From Ixodes scapularis (Eukaryota > Arthropoda > Arachnida > Ixodida > Ixodidae): a stretch of DNA of 64,000 nucleotides. The stretch covers positions 19,945,108-20,009,107 of the forward strand of contig NW_024609835.1 in the NCBI RefSeq assembly GCF_016920785.2. The letters are read 5' to 3'. Both the position numbers and the translations under genes were made by a program. Below, in pieces: positions 22,891 to 34,598 of this stretch (the first letter of the stretch is position 1; the number at the start of each line of letters is the position of its first letter). The notes under the pieces were generated by a model. That model saw only the letters and a program-made list of their open reading frames with translations. It searched no databases and was not told the DNA's origin.

Positions 22891-23331
22891 GTTTCTGTGT
22901 TAAGTACATCACTGATTTTTTCGTAATATTGCTATTGTGTGCTGGTGTGAATCATGTTTCTTCATGTTGTTGGAAATTGCTGATGTGTGCTGTTATGTGA
23001 CTTTCCAATTTATAATGATATATGTGAATCATGTAACCCACTCCTCTGCTGTAATGCTCCGGCGCTGCAGAGAATAAATAAATAATAATTCATGTTTGTA
23101 GTGCACGGTTCAGACGAGGCGAATGTACATTCACCCAACATTGTACGAGCGTTTTACAGCAACCTCAAACGTTTCAATTGAGCAAAGTCCCTTGTTCGAA
23201 CTTCACAACAGTTGCTTCTCGACGTTGCTGTCCGCAAGACGAGAAAGTCAAGGAGAGGGCAGGGCTTTTGGAAGGCCAGTCTTAAAAACTACAAATCCTT
23301 CTTTGTATGTTTGGCTTCGTTGCTCATTTTG

Positions 23332-23351
23332 AAGGGGGGGGGGGGGGGGGG
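23332..23351. repeat. G homopolymer, about 20 bases
   Basis: A G-run lies in the right-hand part of hAT-like element A, downstream of the LINE tail. It is likely unstable in length. Confidence 0.7.
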
Positions 23352-23992
23352 ACAAGAGAAAGAATTTTTTTTTTGTGTATTTCTTAAGTGACCAATGTTC
23401 GGGACACAAGGGTGCGTTCGATGTCTGGCAGTCTGTGATCTTGTTGTAACTGTAAATCTCGTTATGGAAGTTTACAAGTGGCTGTAGTCGGCCTTAGATT
23501 TCCTGGGTGTTCGAGGATTCGTGGGCCCAAAGAAAGTAGCTGAGCTTGAAACAACCCTCTTTCTTTTTCTTTTCCTACGACTAAAAGTCTTGTTTTTTGT
23601 ACCGCAGTCTCGGGCACTCAAAAATGAATCAATGTCCACCAGCTCTCCTGCACCCGAAACTGTTAGCAAGAGAGGACCACACAAAATAATCCGCAAGATT
23701 AGTAGCCAAAAAGTTAAAGAGATCCTGCAATTCGTAAAGATATTGTTTTTGTACTTTCATACTTTCCCTGTTAGGAATAAAATAAAAATGATCACACTGG
23801 ACGAAAAAAAGGAACGCCGTTACTCTTTCCGTTCCAGTAAAAATGTAACGCGGTCCCATTCCAGTTCCAGCGATGCGAAATGGAACGGCGGCGTTCCTTC
23901 GTTCCTCCTAAAAGGAACGCGTTCCAGGAACGCCGTTCCTTGGAACGCCGTTCCGTACAACACTGGAAGTAAGTATACACGCCACTTTTAGG

Positions 23993-24513
23993 ATGGCGAC
24001 GTACCGCGGGCTGGGCCAACATGCTGGACAACACGATGGCCGCGCACGACGGACTAAAGCGCCGTTCACACACTTGGGAGCGAGTAGGACGAAGAGTGAC
24101 AAGACCGGTTTTTAAGCCTCTTGCGACGTCTTAGGACCAGCTCCACAGCAGCGCATCCGGTCCTAAGACGCCGCAAGAGGCTTAAAAACCGGTCTTGTTT
24201 CTCTCCGTCCTACTCGGGTGCAAGTGTGTGCACGTCGCTTAACATCGCCACGGACGTGGGGCTGCTACTTCGGAACTGTCGTTCCGTGGTTCTTCGTTCG
24301 AAAAAACACTACACGCAACTTCGTCATTGTCGTCGTCTGCTACACACGCCGGAGAAACGAAGAAAAAAAAAGCGCCACGTGACTTCCGGCCATGAGTTGA
24401 TGTGCTCGTGTTTCAGGTTGGGTTTCGAGCAGCTGAGTTTTTTCGACTTCATTAAAAATATACGTGGGTTTGTGGCAAAATATTCAATGAGTAGTTTCCT
24501 GACGCCATATTAA
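23993..24513 (+). pseudogene. Family-L reading frame, copy 2 (interrupted)
   Basis: The frame begins at an ATG with MATYRGLGQHAGQHDG. If the palindromic MITE and one copy of its TAA duplication are ignored, it stays open for 111 codons to the TAA at 24511-24513, with HVTSG in the middle and FFDFIKN near the end. Copy 1 has MASYRG at the start and HVTSG in the same relative frame before its own stop. No known domain is seen; the middle is very basic (KRRKKKR). It may be a decayed exon of a repeated element. Alternatively the shared ATGGCG (YY1-like), E-box and ETS motifs mean it is a promoter-like cassette. Confidence 0.3.
24058..24239. mobile_element. Palindromic MITE, family P2 (copy 1)
   Basis: A 182-bp palindrome with TAA on both sides (24055-24057 and 24240-24242). 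The ends are AGCGCCGTTCACACACTTG and CAAGTGTGTGCACGTCGCT. The arms contain GACAAGACCGGTTTTTAAGC and CTCTTGCGACGTCTTAGGAC, with a centre near CAGCTCCACAGCAGCGCA. The same interior occurs at 29425-29605. The 3-bp TAA duplication fits a PIF/Harbinger-like origin. Confidence 0.8.
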
Positions 24514-24570
24514 ATCGCCCGGCCAAAAACAAAAAAAAAAAAAACACATTTTATTGGGGTGTCAGTGTAC

Positions 24571-26790
24571 CTTCAAATCAAATAAATTTATTTAATTCAA
24601 AAAACATTTTCGTTTTTTTCTACTCTGCAATTGACAGTTAAACCCTAAGTCAGTCTTACGTATTTTCTTGTTGTTGTTTTTTCACAACAAAAGTTTCCCA
24701 TATATTTCGCCTACGTATTAAAACCTCGCTCTCCAAATTTCGTAACATTCAAGAATCAGAGAAATATTCAAGTTTTTAATCTGAAACAAATTTCAAAGGA
24801 TGCCGCCTGGATATGGAGACGCAATATCTGTTGAAACTCCTCCCGAAGACAGCCCCTAGTATTCCTTGCAGCCTGAGAGAAGCGTGCGACTATTATTATA
24901 AAAAACATTAAAAAAATGTCCAGAGCAAAATGTTTGGCTCATTGAGAAATATCGCGTTCCTACGAACACATTTTACTAAGATTTCCCAACAGCCTTCTGC
25001 AAACATAGCTCTTTAGAAATTCGCTTCAGTAATGTAGATTTAGTTGAGGCCTCTCCCACCAGAGACGATTTTCTCACGTAGACATTATTATGACACAAAG
25101 GGAGGCAGGGAAAGACTGTCGCTGTGCTCGAAGAAAAAACGAAAAACAAAGTGGATGAAAAGGGTAAGACCAAGCCGGTGGGCTGCAGGCGCTTTTTGCC
25201 TCTACTGCCAGTTCAGCCATAATTCGTGAAACATACCTATCCTTCCCCGCATTTCCTTTCTTCGCGTGTCTCCAAGGAACAAGCCAAGCTTGTATTGCAG
25301 TCCCTTCGCGAACAAAAGAGAAGAGCGCTGTCGTGCGCATTCGGATATGGGTTAGAAAGACGAACAAAGAGGCCCTAACAAGCGCATACGCTTCCGTCGA
25401 GAGAAGGTAGACTGGGGAGCACAAACGAGCACGCGTGGTTGCTCTTTTTGCGTACGCGCAAACTTTCACATATTCGCACACACAAGCATAAAGAGTGAAG
25501 TGCCTAAAAACACACGCCCAAACACACGGACGCGCACACCACACGCACAAACATACAAAAAATAAAGAAACGCTCGAACACAAATGCTCAAGCAGGCTTG
25601 CAATAACAAAAGGTGAAATGCTTACGTACTCGCTTGGACACACACGTGAACAGAAGCACTTATAAACACACACACGCACACACACTGCATAGTAAAAGGT
25701 AAACATAAGCAGAGCACGATCCCCGCACTTTTCTTCTCTTACCGGTAGCATTATTATCAAGTCGCACCTGCTCAAGCAGCACCGCGTTGTTGTACGCGGT
25801 TTCACGTGGCGATGAACAGCTACGTATTTGCTTCGAGCTTTGCAAACGAATGAAAGCGGCGGGAAGGTGCCACCTGACCCTTCAGTCGAGGGGGAGCTGT
25901 GATACGTGGAGCACTATCACGTGATACGTTCTCAGCGTTTCATTGGGCTGCTTAACCCCTGGTGTCCACCGCAGTTTGCTTTAAAGCTGGAGGAAGTATA
26001 TGGAACGCCAATGGCCCCAAGGGGAAACCTTTCTCTTTTTTCTTACTGTCTCCCTTTCTCTTTCTCTTCCTCTCTCGCGTGTTTCGAAGAAGATTCCGGG
26101 AGGCATTTGGGATCTACTGCCCGGTCTTGCTTTCCCCTCGGGGATTTGATTAGGAAGAAAGTTGGCAGGATTCAGTTTCGAGCTATCGACTCCTCCCCAC
26201 GGGTTTAAAGGTAGCCCTGTGATTGGGCGCCCCAGTCAACTCGTTTTTGCTTTGCTTACCCTGGGTGGGAGCGGTAAATTTACGCTATAAATCCGTGGGG
26301 CACAGTTAGCACGATTCGGGAGAGAAAGTAGCGGGGCTTTATGCGGGTGTTGTACTGGAACCTCATGGATAGAAAGTACGTTCTGTTCGCGCAGAAACCA
26401 AGTGACCGTTCATCAAACCGCGCTCTACTTGCGAACTAAAGCTGAAACTTTCTTTGTTCCTAAGCTTAAGTTGCATTCTGTACTTTCATGGTCCTCCGAA
26501 ACTGAGAAGGATGGGATCAATCATTGTTAAACTGATTCGGACACATTTTGTGACAATTGCACTATCGCCACTCGTAGGTGAGAAGGGGAGAATCTTTCTA
26601 TGTTCCGGCATCTTTTTTTTTTGTCTTCTTAGTAACCATACGTGACTCGCCGAAACTACGGTGCTCGGAAAAGGTCTGCAACAATTATCTTTACAGCCCC
26701 GCCCCCCGGGCCCGTATTGTTTCATTAATCGAAACTATGCAACCCAGAAGACGTAAGTGTTTTGTGAAGTGAACCTTCAAATTCAAGTTA
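24571..26790. other. Unassigned stretch with a CA-rich zone
   Basis: No gene is recognised. 25470-25690 is rich in ACACAC and CGCACAC repeats and produces a 243-codon cysteine- and valine-rich minus-strand frame that is a repeat artefact. A TATAAAT at 26286-26292 follows an inverted CCAAT (ATTGG) near 26222 and could be a weak promoter, but no well-spaced initiator or exon is seen. Confidence 0.35.
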
Positions 26791-26799
26791 ATTTATAAA

Positions 26800-27056
26800 A
26801 AATGAGTGCCAAGTCGCGTAAATGACTCCAGCTCACGTGACTAGCATATTTCTGCAGATTTTTTTTTTTTTTTGCTTTACAGTTTTCTCTTTTTACCCTA
26901 TTTTTGTTGTCTTCGTTTTTCTCCCTAGATACTTTGCTCTGCAGTGAAACAGTAGCTGGGTTGTTTCTTGACAAGATATTATACAACAATTTACACACAA
27001 ACCAATAAATTTTAGGTGTTGAGAAAAAAAGAAGCAGTGTCACAGTCCCCTTTTAA
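26800..27056 (+). mobile_element. Possible family-L-like 3' fragment
   Basis: A CTCACGTGACTAG block, a T-rich tract, AGTAGCTGGGTTGTTTCTTGAC and an end with GCAGTGTCACAGTCCCCTTTTAA echo the right halves of the family-L copies and the TTAA MITE terminus. Divergence is high. Confidence 0.3.
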
Positions 27057-28365
27057 ATCGGATGAATGGGTTTAGAAATCGTGAACACTTACACAACCCG
27101 TAAGGTGATACAAGCGACAGCTGAGGGTTGACGTCGGAGTCACTAAGGTGTCATTTCGTAGCGGATGGACTGAAGGAACGATGAAGCTGAGAGCGCGCAT
27201 CATAGAGTCCGCGTAGGCGTTTCGGATTAATCCGAGTGAGACACCGGAAAAAAATTCAATAACGTTTTGGAATCAAGGAGGATGTATTAAGAAAGAGCAT
27301 TTCAGCTGTCTTCGTAATAGGGGAGCGTTTTTTCGAACGTCACTTCGTTACGAAGAGTCCCACGTGCTAAACGAATAGCGCCCAATCAACAGGACCGAGG
27401 AAGTAGACAAGACGAAGTGCACTCTCAAATGAAAGTATATTGAAACACGCACATACTATAAATATGAACTTCAGTCTATTCATTTAGAAAATAAAACTCC
27501 ATATCTTTCGATAGCATTGGCGGGGCACTAACGCGCTTCCTTTCTTATTGCTTTATGATGCAGAATGGATCATAAAATTCTAAGGCAAATTTACCTGCGT
27601 ATTTTCTGAGAATTGTTGTTTGTGCTAATTCTGGGTCACATAGACACCTATCCCAGAGCACAGCCAGATTGCCCGGCGGGGACCGTTTTACTGACAATGC
27701 ATGTTATCGTACTTGCTTGTTAGTTTTCTTATCAGCGACCCCCGGAATGTTTTGAAGGACTCCTGAAAATGGCCCGCGTCTACAGTGTCCCACTAACAGC
27801 TATCGATGTAATATTGCTGTAAAAAAATTAATGCAAGCAATTTGCATGGATGTAAATTACAGCTACAATTTTACGAGGAGTAAAGAAGGTTTTTTCCCCA
27901 TTGTGAGCCACGTTGAGGAGAAGCCACATGAAACTTATTGACACCATACAGATGTTTTGATAAGTTTTTTTTTCTTTGTCTTGATACATTTTACTGTTTT
28001 TGCTATTAGATAGTAGGCGAAGGTGCATAACGTATCGTGTACCAAAAAGATGTCTTCGAAAAATACGTGCATGAAATAAAAAAGTACTGTATCGTCTCTA
28101 ACGAGGTTAAGTTCGCCCGTAAATGAATTTCACTCCAAATTATTTGAACAATAAATATGAAATAAAATGAAACAACAGAATTACATTGCGATTTTTTTGC
28201 AATTATTGTTTTATTGAAATACATGCTCGGTTTCTGCATGTGAATACGTCTTTCAATACTAGTCTCTTTGTGATATATAAGGTGGCTTAAGTCCTAAAAA
28301 ATGGACACTTGCACATAAAGAGATTTAACTTCCACAAAAATTGCTTTTAGATAGCGCATTTTAGT
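27057..28365. other. AT-rich unassigned stretch
   Basis: No recognisable gene or repeat end is seen. Frames are short and of low complexity. Confidence 0.35.
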
Positions 28366-28825
28366 CAGAATTGAGCTTGTTACTTTAAAAATATAATGAA
28401 TTGCAATTACAAATTACCGAGCCTCAAATGTAATGAATTCCCGTTACAAATTACTTTCGGTAAAAAGTTACGGATAACTTTACTCGTTACGCTACAAATT
28501 AATTTCACGATACTGTTTCCGTACACATACCCAGAAAACAATAAAAACAACTTTGATATTTTTCAAAAATGTTCCGCAACACTACTATTCATTTCTCATA
28601 CGCCCGTATTATAGTAGTTCTTGTAAAAATAAAATATTATTTTTAAGAGCAAGAGTGTAGGCGCACTATTTCCACCTGTAAACTTACAAGGCAGCGAAAG
28701 CTGCAACCACACTCGCCATCCCGCTAGTTTACCACCTCCGGAAATAATCCCCAAAATTTTGCAGACAAAGCTACAGGGTGCGCATGTTCAGTAGCAGCGT
28801 CTACCTCCGCTATGAGATTGGGAGC
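28366..28825. mobile_element. hAT-like element C, partial copy 2
   Basis: It starts CAGAATTGAGCTTGTTAC, then AATTACAAATTACCGAGCCT. It aligns along its length with 38075-38345 and 38982-39330, including GGCAGCGAAAGCTGCAACCACAC and GCGTCTACCTCCGCTA. This copy lacks the TTAA MITE: TTTTTAAGAGCAAGAGTG at about 28639-28656 is the uninterrupted site. The right end is not found. Confidence 0.6.
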
Positions 28826-29424
28826 TCAAGATGCGATATATGAAAGCTCCCTTTTGACTGTTATTCACAAGACAAGAAAACTTGTTTCTATCGTTACAAT
28901 GTATAGCCAATGCAGAATGCAGGTGTCCCAGCTGAACTTGATGTGTTTCCATAGGTTAGATTGTGTTGTTCTTGCTGATGACAATGTGTGTGTGTGTGTT
29001 TTAGGCAAGCAAAGTATGCACTGATACTCTAGGTTTCCGTTCTTAATGCCCTGAATTCCAACATCTCATTAAGAAATGGCTATGGAGACTACAGGCACTC
29101 CATGACCAAAAACCTAACCATTCACAGAAAAAGTGGGGGTTACGGGGTTACAGCACGTTCATCGGTTCTCACTTTCATACCAATATTCGTGGAGGCCAGG
29201 GGAGGGGAGTGCATAGAGAGCGAAAGAAGCGGTGGCCATGGGTCTCACAAAACAATAGAGGATTACGCCAATTGTACGCGATCTCTCTCTCTCTCTACCC
29301 TTGTTAACACTCCAATGTTTCGCCGGTATTAGTAAGCAAACCCGAGGTGTCATAAGTAAATGGTCTTTGAACTCTCGCGCTATTTCAGACGTCTAGGTAG
29401 TACGTACGTGCAGAATGTGCCTCA
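28826..29424. other. Unassigned stretch
   Basis: It contains short (GT)n at 28986-29000 and (TC)n at 29280-29295 runs. No gene is recognised. Confidence 0.35.
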
Positions 29425-29605
29425 AGGCTCGTTCACACTCTTGCAACCGAGTACGACCGAGAGAGACAAGACCGGTTTTAATCCTCTTGCGACTTCTTAG
29501 GACCGGGCGCGCTGCTGCGGAGCTGGTCCTAAGAAGTCGCAAGAGGATTAAAAACCGGTCTTGTCTCTCTCGGTCGTACTCGGTTGCAAGAGTGTGAACG
29601 AGCCT
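29425..29605. mobile_element. Palindromic MITE, family P2 (copy 2)
   Basis: A 181-bp near-perfect palindrome with TCA on both sides (29422-29424 and 29606-29608). The ends are AGGCTCGTTCACACTCTTGC and its mirror GCAAGAGTGTGAACGAGCCT. The arms carry GACAAGACCGG and CTCTTGCGACTTCTTAGGAC, as in the copy at 24058. The arms differ at very few positions, so this insertion looks young, or the hairpin is kept alike by conversion. Confidence 0.85.
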
Positions 29606-29608
29606 TCA

Positions 29609-32425
29609 GTGCTAAGGCTGATCCCTGACCATCGTCTTGACGTGTATTCGGTACGCTGATGGTGAAAATAGTCGAAACGTGCTACAAAATCAACTGCAGA
29701 CGTTCGGCACATAAGGATGCCATGCAATTCTGTAGTAAATAAATGTGTTCGACTACACTTTGTGCACTAATACAAGTGTAGTGAAACAAAAGAAAAAAAT
29801 AAACACGAATACAACGCATCCGCCAAAGCAACGGGGGGAGGGAAGGGGAGGAGGGAGGGGGAGAGAAGGAGGGTAGAGGAGAGTGGAGTTACAAGTTTAA
29901 GCAACATAACGGCGGACACGTTACGTGATTAGAAGATAGCAGCGCCCATACGACAGAGTCTGGAGGGGTCTCTAGGTAAGCATTCCACTGGCGTGCGATC
30001 GAGTAATCACTACTGCCTGACGTACGTCACAGTTTCCAGATTAGCAGTCGCACTCTACTAGCCGAATTGCCTTATCTGAGTTCATTTCCTTATGCAGGAA
30101 AGTTAACACGGTGTCTGGTGTCGAAGACCTCAGACGCTGTTTAAAGTTAATATTCCACTATGTAAGCCTTTATACGTAAATTGGACCGACTTCCACGCCA
30201 TTGGGCGCATTTTCTATTCAGTACATCGTTTTTATCTAATTGCCTGCAAAGTCACGGCGTTCACGGGATATTCTGAAACAATAGCTTTACAAAAATTACA
30301 ATTTCTATTAAAAAACAAAACAAAAAATTACGCAGAAGTTCGTCAATTACTCGACGACGCGCCAATCGCTCCCCTGCGCCCAGATGCTCCCTGAACGCCT
30401 CCAGTAATTAGCCGCCAGACGCAGACCCGCGCTTCTGTCACCAAAACCTGGCTCCTCCGACTATCGCCCCTTCCACCACCACCCGCCAGAGTTTCCGATC
30501 GCAACACTGCCAAAGCCCCGTGCAAGCTCGAGCGCTTCCTCGACAAATTTGAGGAGCCGCTAAGCTAGTGTCGCCGCCAACGGCAGCATTCGCCGCATCA
30601 CACTGCCGAGCATCAGCCGCAGCAGCAGCAACGTCGCTAGTTTCGAACACGTCGTCTTGTCGGTGGCGGAAGCCAATTTTGGTCAACCGTTTCATATCAA
30701 GGCAGCAAAGGACGCTTAGATGGGGTTGGGGAAATCCTAAGATGTAGAACGACTCATGGGGGTTTCTAGAGTACGAACAATAAACAAAATTCTGGCAGCA
30801 CCGATGTGTATTCTCCATTTTTTTGTGCTAATGACTACTGCGGTAATGGCGTCGCCGTCTATCTGGCCAAGTAAAAAGAAATGGCGATTCTCTAAAACAT
30901 TATTTGGTTTTTATGAATGTGTAACTCCGCTGTAGAGTGCGACTCCTTCGTCATAGATTGCCTGTAAGAGGGCAAACACATTGCATTAGGAGCTAGATTC
31001 ATTATCATCCGCCTTTGAAGGTGGTACGCAGCCGTCGAAATATTGTAGGCTGCGGATTTTTAATGCTTTATTTATACCTACTTTTTTTCTTAGTAACAAA
31101 TGTTTGGTGTGTCTGTCGCATTGAAACACAATTGAAATTCTTTACCACTTTTATAACGAAAAATAACGTAAGTGCGTGCTCCATAGACCGCATTATGTTC
31201 ACCAAATAGTTCAAAAATTATTGCAGGCAATTCTAGTGCGCAAAATGTATCTATTTCTACAAAGTGAGCAAACTTCGACGGATTGGGGAGTGATGGTAAG
31301 TTACGGAGATGAACAAAGAGCTGCATAAAGGACAAAGACAAGACAAATTATCCTTCCAACTAGCAGTTTGAATGTTGTGATTGCCAGTTAAAGAGATGTT
31401 TTGTTCTGCCTTTACATTTTACGTCGCGTTTCTTTTATTATCGAATAAACTTAATAATGTTGGTTCTGGCCAGAGGGATAATGTTCAGGTTTGTCTATTT
31501 ATCCGAGGAAACGGTGGAAGTGAAAGTAGCAGGAGAGTATATAAAAGCACCCTTACGCGATCTAAACTGCTAATGTCAATTCATATAAAAATAAGGCCTG
31601 GGGTGATGCGCAGTTGATTGAATTCAATTTAATTATATCATTTACAACACTATGGTTGTTAACATAAAAAAACTAGCAATCTTTTTACGTGATCGATTTC
31701 AGCCAACAAAACGTTGAGCGGGGAAGCAAATACTGACGCAATATTCGGAAAGCCCTTTCGAGAGTCTCTACCAAAATGTCTGCAGCGCCCCCCTCTGGCG
31801 GCGCTCGCGCCCGCCTCCCGCGTTGGGGACAGGGACCCTCTTTGACGGCTCTCCGGGGATGTCCCCATTGAATAAGCCGTCAGGGTTTGCGCCCCCTAGG
31901 ACGGCACGAACCAGGGATCGCTGGCGGGTGCGCTCTTTACGAACGAGGTCCGTTGATCCATTAATTCAGTTTGGTTGGTCGTCAACCTCGCCACCCTGTC
32001 TCTCCCTCTCTCTCTCGATCTCTCTCTCTTTATCCCTCTCTATTTCTTTTTCTCTCTAGCTCCTCCATCTTCTTTCCCTCCAAATTGCTATTTAACTCGT
32101 CAACACTCTCCATCTTTCCTTGTCCTTATCTTACTCTCCTCTCAATCTCGTCCCTCTATAGGCCTCATTTTCCCTTTTCCCTTCTCAATATTTCCATACG
32201 TCTCTTTCATTTTTTCTCTCTTCTATGCACCGTTCCACTTTACGGTGAACCGCGGTGAACGCTACGAGCCACTGGAGCCAATCGAGTGCTCCGTAAGTGC
32301 CACGTGGCCGTCGGGATGGACGTAGGGAGGCGTGAGATGCATAGTCACGTAATATGTTTACAGCACTCAACTGCCAGGGTGGCTCATGGCGTCCTCCGTT
32401 GTCCATGGTGAGGTGTAACAGAGTG
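29609..32425. other. Unassigned stretch with low-complexity tracts
   Basis: A purine tract of GGGAGG type lies at 29833-29890. 30340-30640 is GC-richer and gives overlapping frames on the minus strand, not recognised. 31985-32230 is TC-rich. A CTCF-like site at 31784-31798 is listed separately. No gene is supported. Confidence 0.35.
31784..31798 (-). promoter_or_regulatory. CTCF-like site
   Basis: On the minus strand CCAGAGGGGGGCGCT matches the CTCF core consensus at about 13 of 15 positions, including the GGGGGCGCT part. CTCF is present in arthropods, but binding here is only inferred from the motif. Confidence 0.25.
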
Positions 32426-32427
32426 TA

Positions 32428-32604
32428 CTGTCGAGACCGGTTATAACGAGGTCGGTTATAACAAAATAGCGGCTACAGCGAAGCAATCACGATTTCCCAT
32501 TCCCTTTTGCACCTCGTTAAAGTCGAACTCGGTTATAACGAAAGAGCGGATATAGCGAAGTAATTTCCGATTCCCGTTGACTTCGTCATAACCGGACTCG
32601 ACAG
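32428..32604. mobile_element. pogo/Tigger-like MITE, 177 bp
   Basis: The ends CTGTCGAGACCGGTTATAAC and the mirror of CTGTCGAGTCCGGTTATGAC are flanked by TA on both sides. GGTTATAACGA next to CTGTCGA is typical of pogo/Tigger (IS630-Tc1-mariner) termini. The interior is two diverged copies of GGTTATAACAAAATAGCGGC or GGTTATAACGAAAGAGCGGA, each followed by AGCGAAG and a CGATT(T)CCC block. No coding capacity. Confidence 0.75.
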
Positions 32605-34598
32605 TAGTTCCTCAACCTTTTTTTCTCTTTTTTTTCTCTCTACCTCTTGCACTTTTCTCTCTTCTGTAGCTCTCCCTCCCGTTTTCTCCCTCTCTATTTC
32701 TCCTCCACCATTTTAACCCCCGCGAGATCCTTGCGTGTAGCTGACTGGTGAATGCGCGTCGGTTGGCAGCGTTCCAATAAAAGCTTTCCACCCAAATTCA
32801 AAAGGTGAGCACGAGAGCAGATTGCACACACACGCCCTTCCCCCTGTCTTCTCAAGCACACACGATCGGGCTTTCATCTGCGTTCATGTGTGCACCTTGT
32901 TTGCAAATCTCCGTGCCGTGTGTTTTGACGCGTGAACTCTGTGTTTCCACATGATGTACACGCGCGCGGGGCTTGCTTGCAACTAGTATCTCGAAAAAAA
33001 ATGAAGGCACCCGGCGGGTTGCGTGGAGCGGAATTGTATATTCCCGAGTGGAGAGGATTCGATCGCTTGGCCGACGACTCGCCCTCGGCTGGAAAACTCA
33101 GGCGCTCGCTGCTTTCGTTACGTCGAGTAGGAGAATCGAGGGCGAGGCACCCTCTACCCTACACTATTTTTACGCCAGAGTCGTGACGGCCAGAGGTTTT
33201 TGTGGACAAATGATTAAAGCAGCAACCTTTGAGCACACTGCATGTTATATCTGAACATCTTCAGCAAGGCGCGCAGCAGTGTGGACACGAGGTTGAGCTT
33301 CAATAGAGAATTCCGAAAAAATGTAGCACTCCCCCACCTACCATGTGCTTCACGCATTCTGACCATCCATGTAGGTGAAAACTCGCCCACGAGGAAAATG
33401 CGAAGTTTGCGTTGGTTTAGCATTTTGTGATTTCAGAACGCAGGAAAAGCAAAAGGAAAACAAAAGAGAGACCGTGATCACCTTGCTCTATGCGTACATT
33501 TTTTTTTATTGTTTTCTGGGGTTCCAAATTTAGAGAGAATAAATTGTGCCGATTCCATGCCCAAGCGTACATTGTAACAGCAACACAATTCCTGTCGCCA
33601 CGCGGTGCAATGCGGAATAACCTTAAAGTCTCTTGAGATTTTAGGAACATATCTCAAACTTGAACTTGGGTGCCTGAATCTCTGTTCTAGTCAGGGTGGA
33701 AACATCCTTTGTAAAAAAAAAAAAAAAGTATCGTCAGACTATGCTGACATAAAATTGCCTCCAGAGACCAGCCCCGGCTATCTGCTATCGTCGAAAAATG
33801 TCAAAAAGCTTGCACTTCAAAAAAAAAATTAATATATTGTTGGGCGGCAGTGCTGTTAATATGGCATCACAACTGGATGTAGACCAACGCTTTTAAGAAT
33901 ATTTAGACGGCCAGCAAAAATTGGTTTCTCAACGTATCGCGCTGTTGTTTACTACGGAGGTGCAAGCGGCTGGTGACAGTTTACAGTGAACAAATTAAAC
34001 AAAAAATAATTACGTTCAAAAACAAAACAAAAAAAAATTTAACGGTCCATAGGATTACTAAGTGCATGAATAAATGTCAGTAGAAATACGTCTGCAGATG
34101 AAGAAACGCTCACGGGCTTCTGCCGCTTTATGATATCGGGTGCGCAAGAAGCGAATGCCCGTGGCTACGAGTCCGGCAGAGGCAAATGCGCAGCCCACCG
34201 CGTCGCCATCTCCGAGGCGCACTTGCGGAATTATGTCCGATGGCTTTTAACGCTTCGGCGAGTCGCGTGAGAGAATCGCGTGAACTGCCCGTGCCTCAAA
34301 GCACGCGAGGTCGGCCGTTGTTTAGGGTAATGAGCGAAGATCGTCGAATCACGGCTGCCGGAGCGGCGTCTATCACCGTTGCAATCAGACAGGAGAGCGT
34401 CGTGTTGAAGCGAGCAAACGTGCAAGAAAAGACGCGCGTGCGCACTGCGCGGTTCTCGAAAGCAGGCGGCGATCTGTGTGACGTCCCCTTCGTGACCAGC
34501 TTTGTGTGACGTCGACCTCCCAATTTTGCAGGCCCTAGCGAGCGCGAAGACGTATAGTTCTACGTCAAAACAGAAACCTGTTATGGGCAATCTACGGC
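32605..34598. other. Unassigned stretch
   Basis: This is TC-rich sequence at the start, then mixed. CCAATAAAAGCTT near 32774-32786 resembles a polyadenylation signal. No gene is recognised. Confidence 0.35.

Larger units (their letters stand above)
20075..23090 (+). mobile_element. 5'-truncated CR1/Jockey-group LINE
   Basis: The coding strand is +. The copy begins inside the segment between endonuclease and reverse transcriptase, then has a full reverse-transcriptase region and a thumb/C-terminal region ending at 22890. A short 3' UTR follows, with a CTCTGC/GCAGAG hairpin (about 23044-23072) and an AATAAATAAATAATAA tail to about 23088. It carries at least two frameshifts, one in-frame stop and a 672-bp MITE insertion, so it is dead. 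I see no target duplication, which is common for CR1-type insertions. Confidence 0.8.
19885..23965. mobile_element. hAT-like element A, with nested LINE and MITE
   Basis: It starts CAGTGTTGTACACGTTCC and ends GGAACGCCGTTCCGTACAACACTG in mirror form, with a perfect GAAGTAAG duplication outside. Both subterminal zones repeat GGAACG and CGTTCC motifs (19895-19990 and 23810-23960), which are likely transposase-binding sites. No transposase is recognised. Its own sequence is about 190 bp on the left and about 875 bp on the right, and the rest is the inserted LINE. It is probably a non-autonomous hAT element and sits in family-L copy 2. Confidence 0.8.
23966..24570 (+). mobile_element. Family-L dispersed repeat, copy 2, right part
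   Basis: This resumes after hAT-like element A with ATGGCGACGTACCGCGGG at 23993 and carries the palindromic MITE at 24058-24239. It continues with a CCACGTGACTTCCGG block near 24378, which joins an E-box to an ETS site. It ends in an A-rich stretch and TTGGGGTGTCAGTG at about 24553-24566. The end resembles the TTAA MITE terminus but has lost the CCCCT-TTAA. Confidence 0.5.

Noticed and set aside
25074..25805. 243-codon minus-strand frame rich in V and C
   Set aside because: It runs through a CACACA and CGCACAC tract, so the amino-acid pattern comes from the microsatellite and no domain is visible.
26286..26310. TATAAAT followed by a CAGTT initiator-like sequence
   Set aside because: The spacing is about 18 bases, too short for a TATA-initiator pair, and no exon follows.
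29640..29690. CTGATGG and CGAAACGTG, a second hammerhead-like string
   Set aside because: The CUGANGA core is broken and no stem II or stem III can be drawn.
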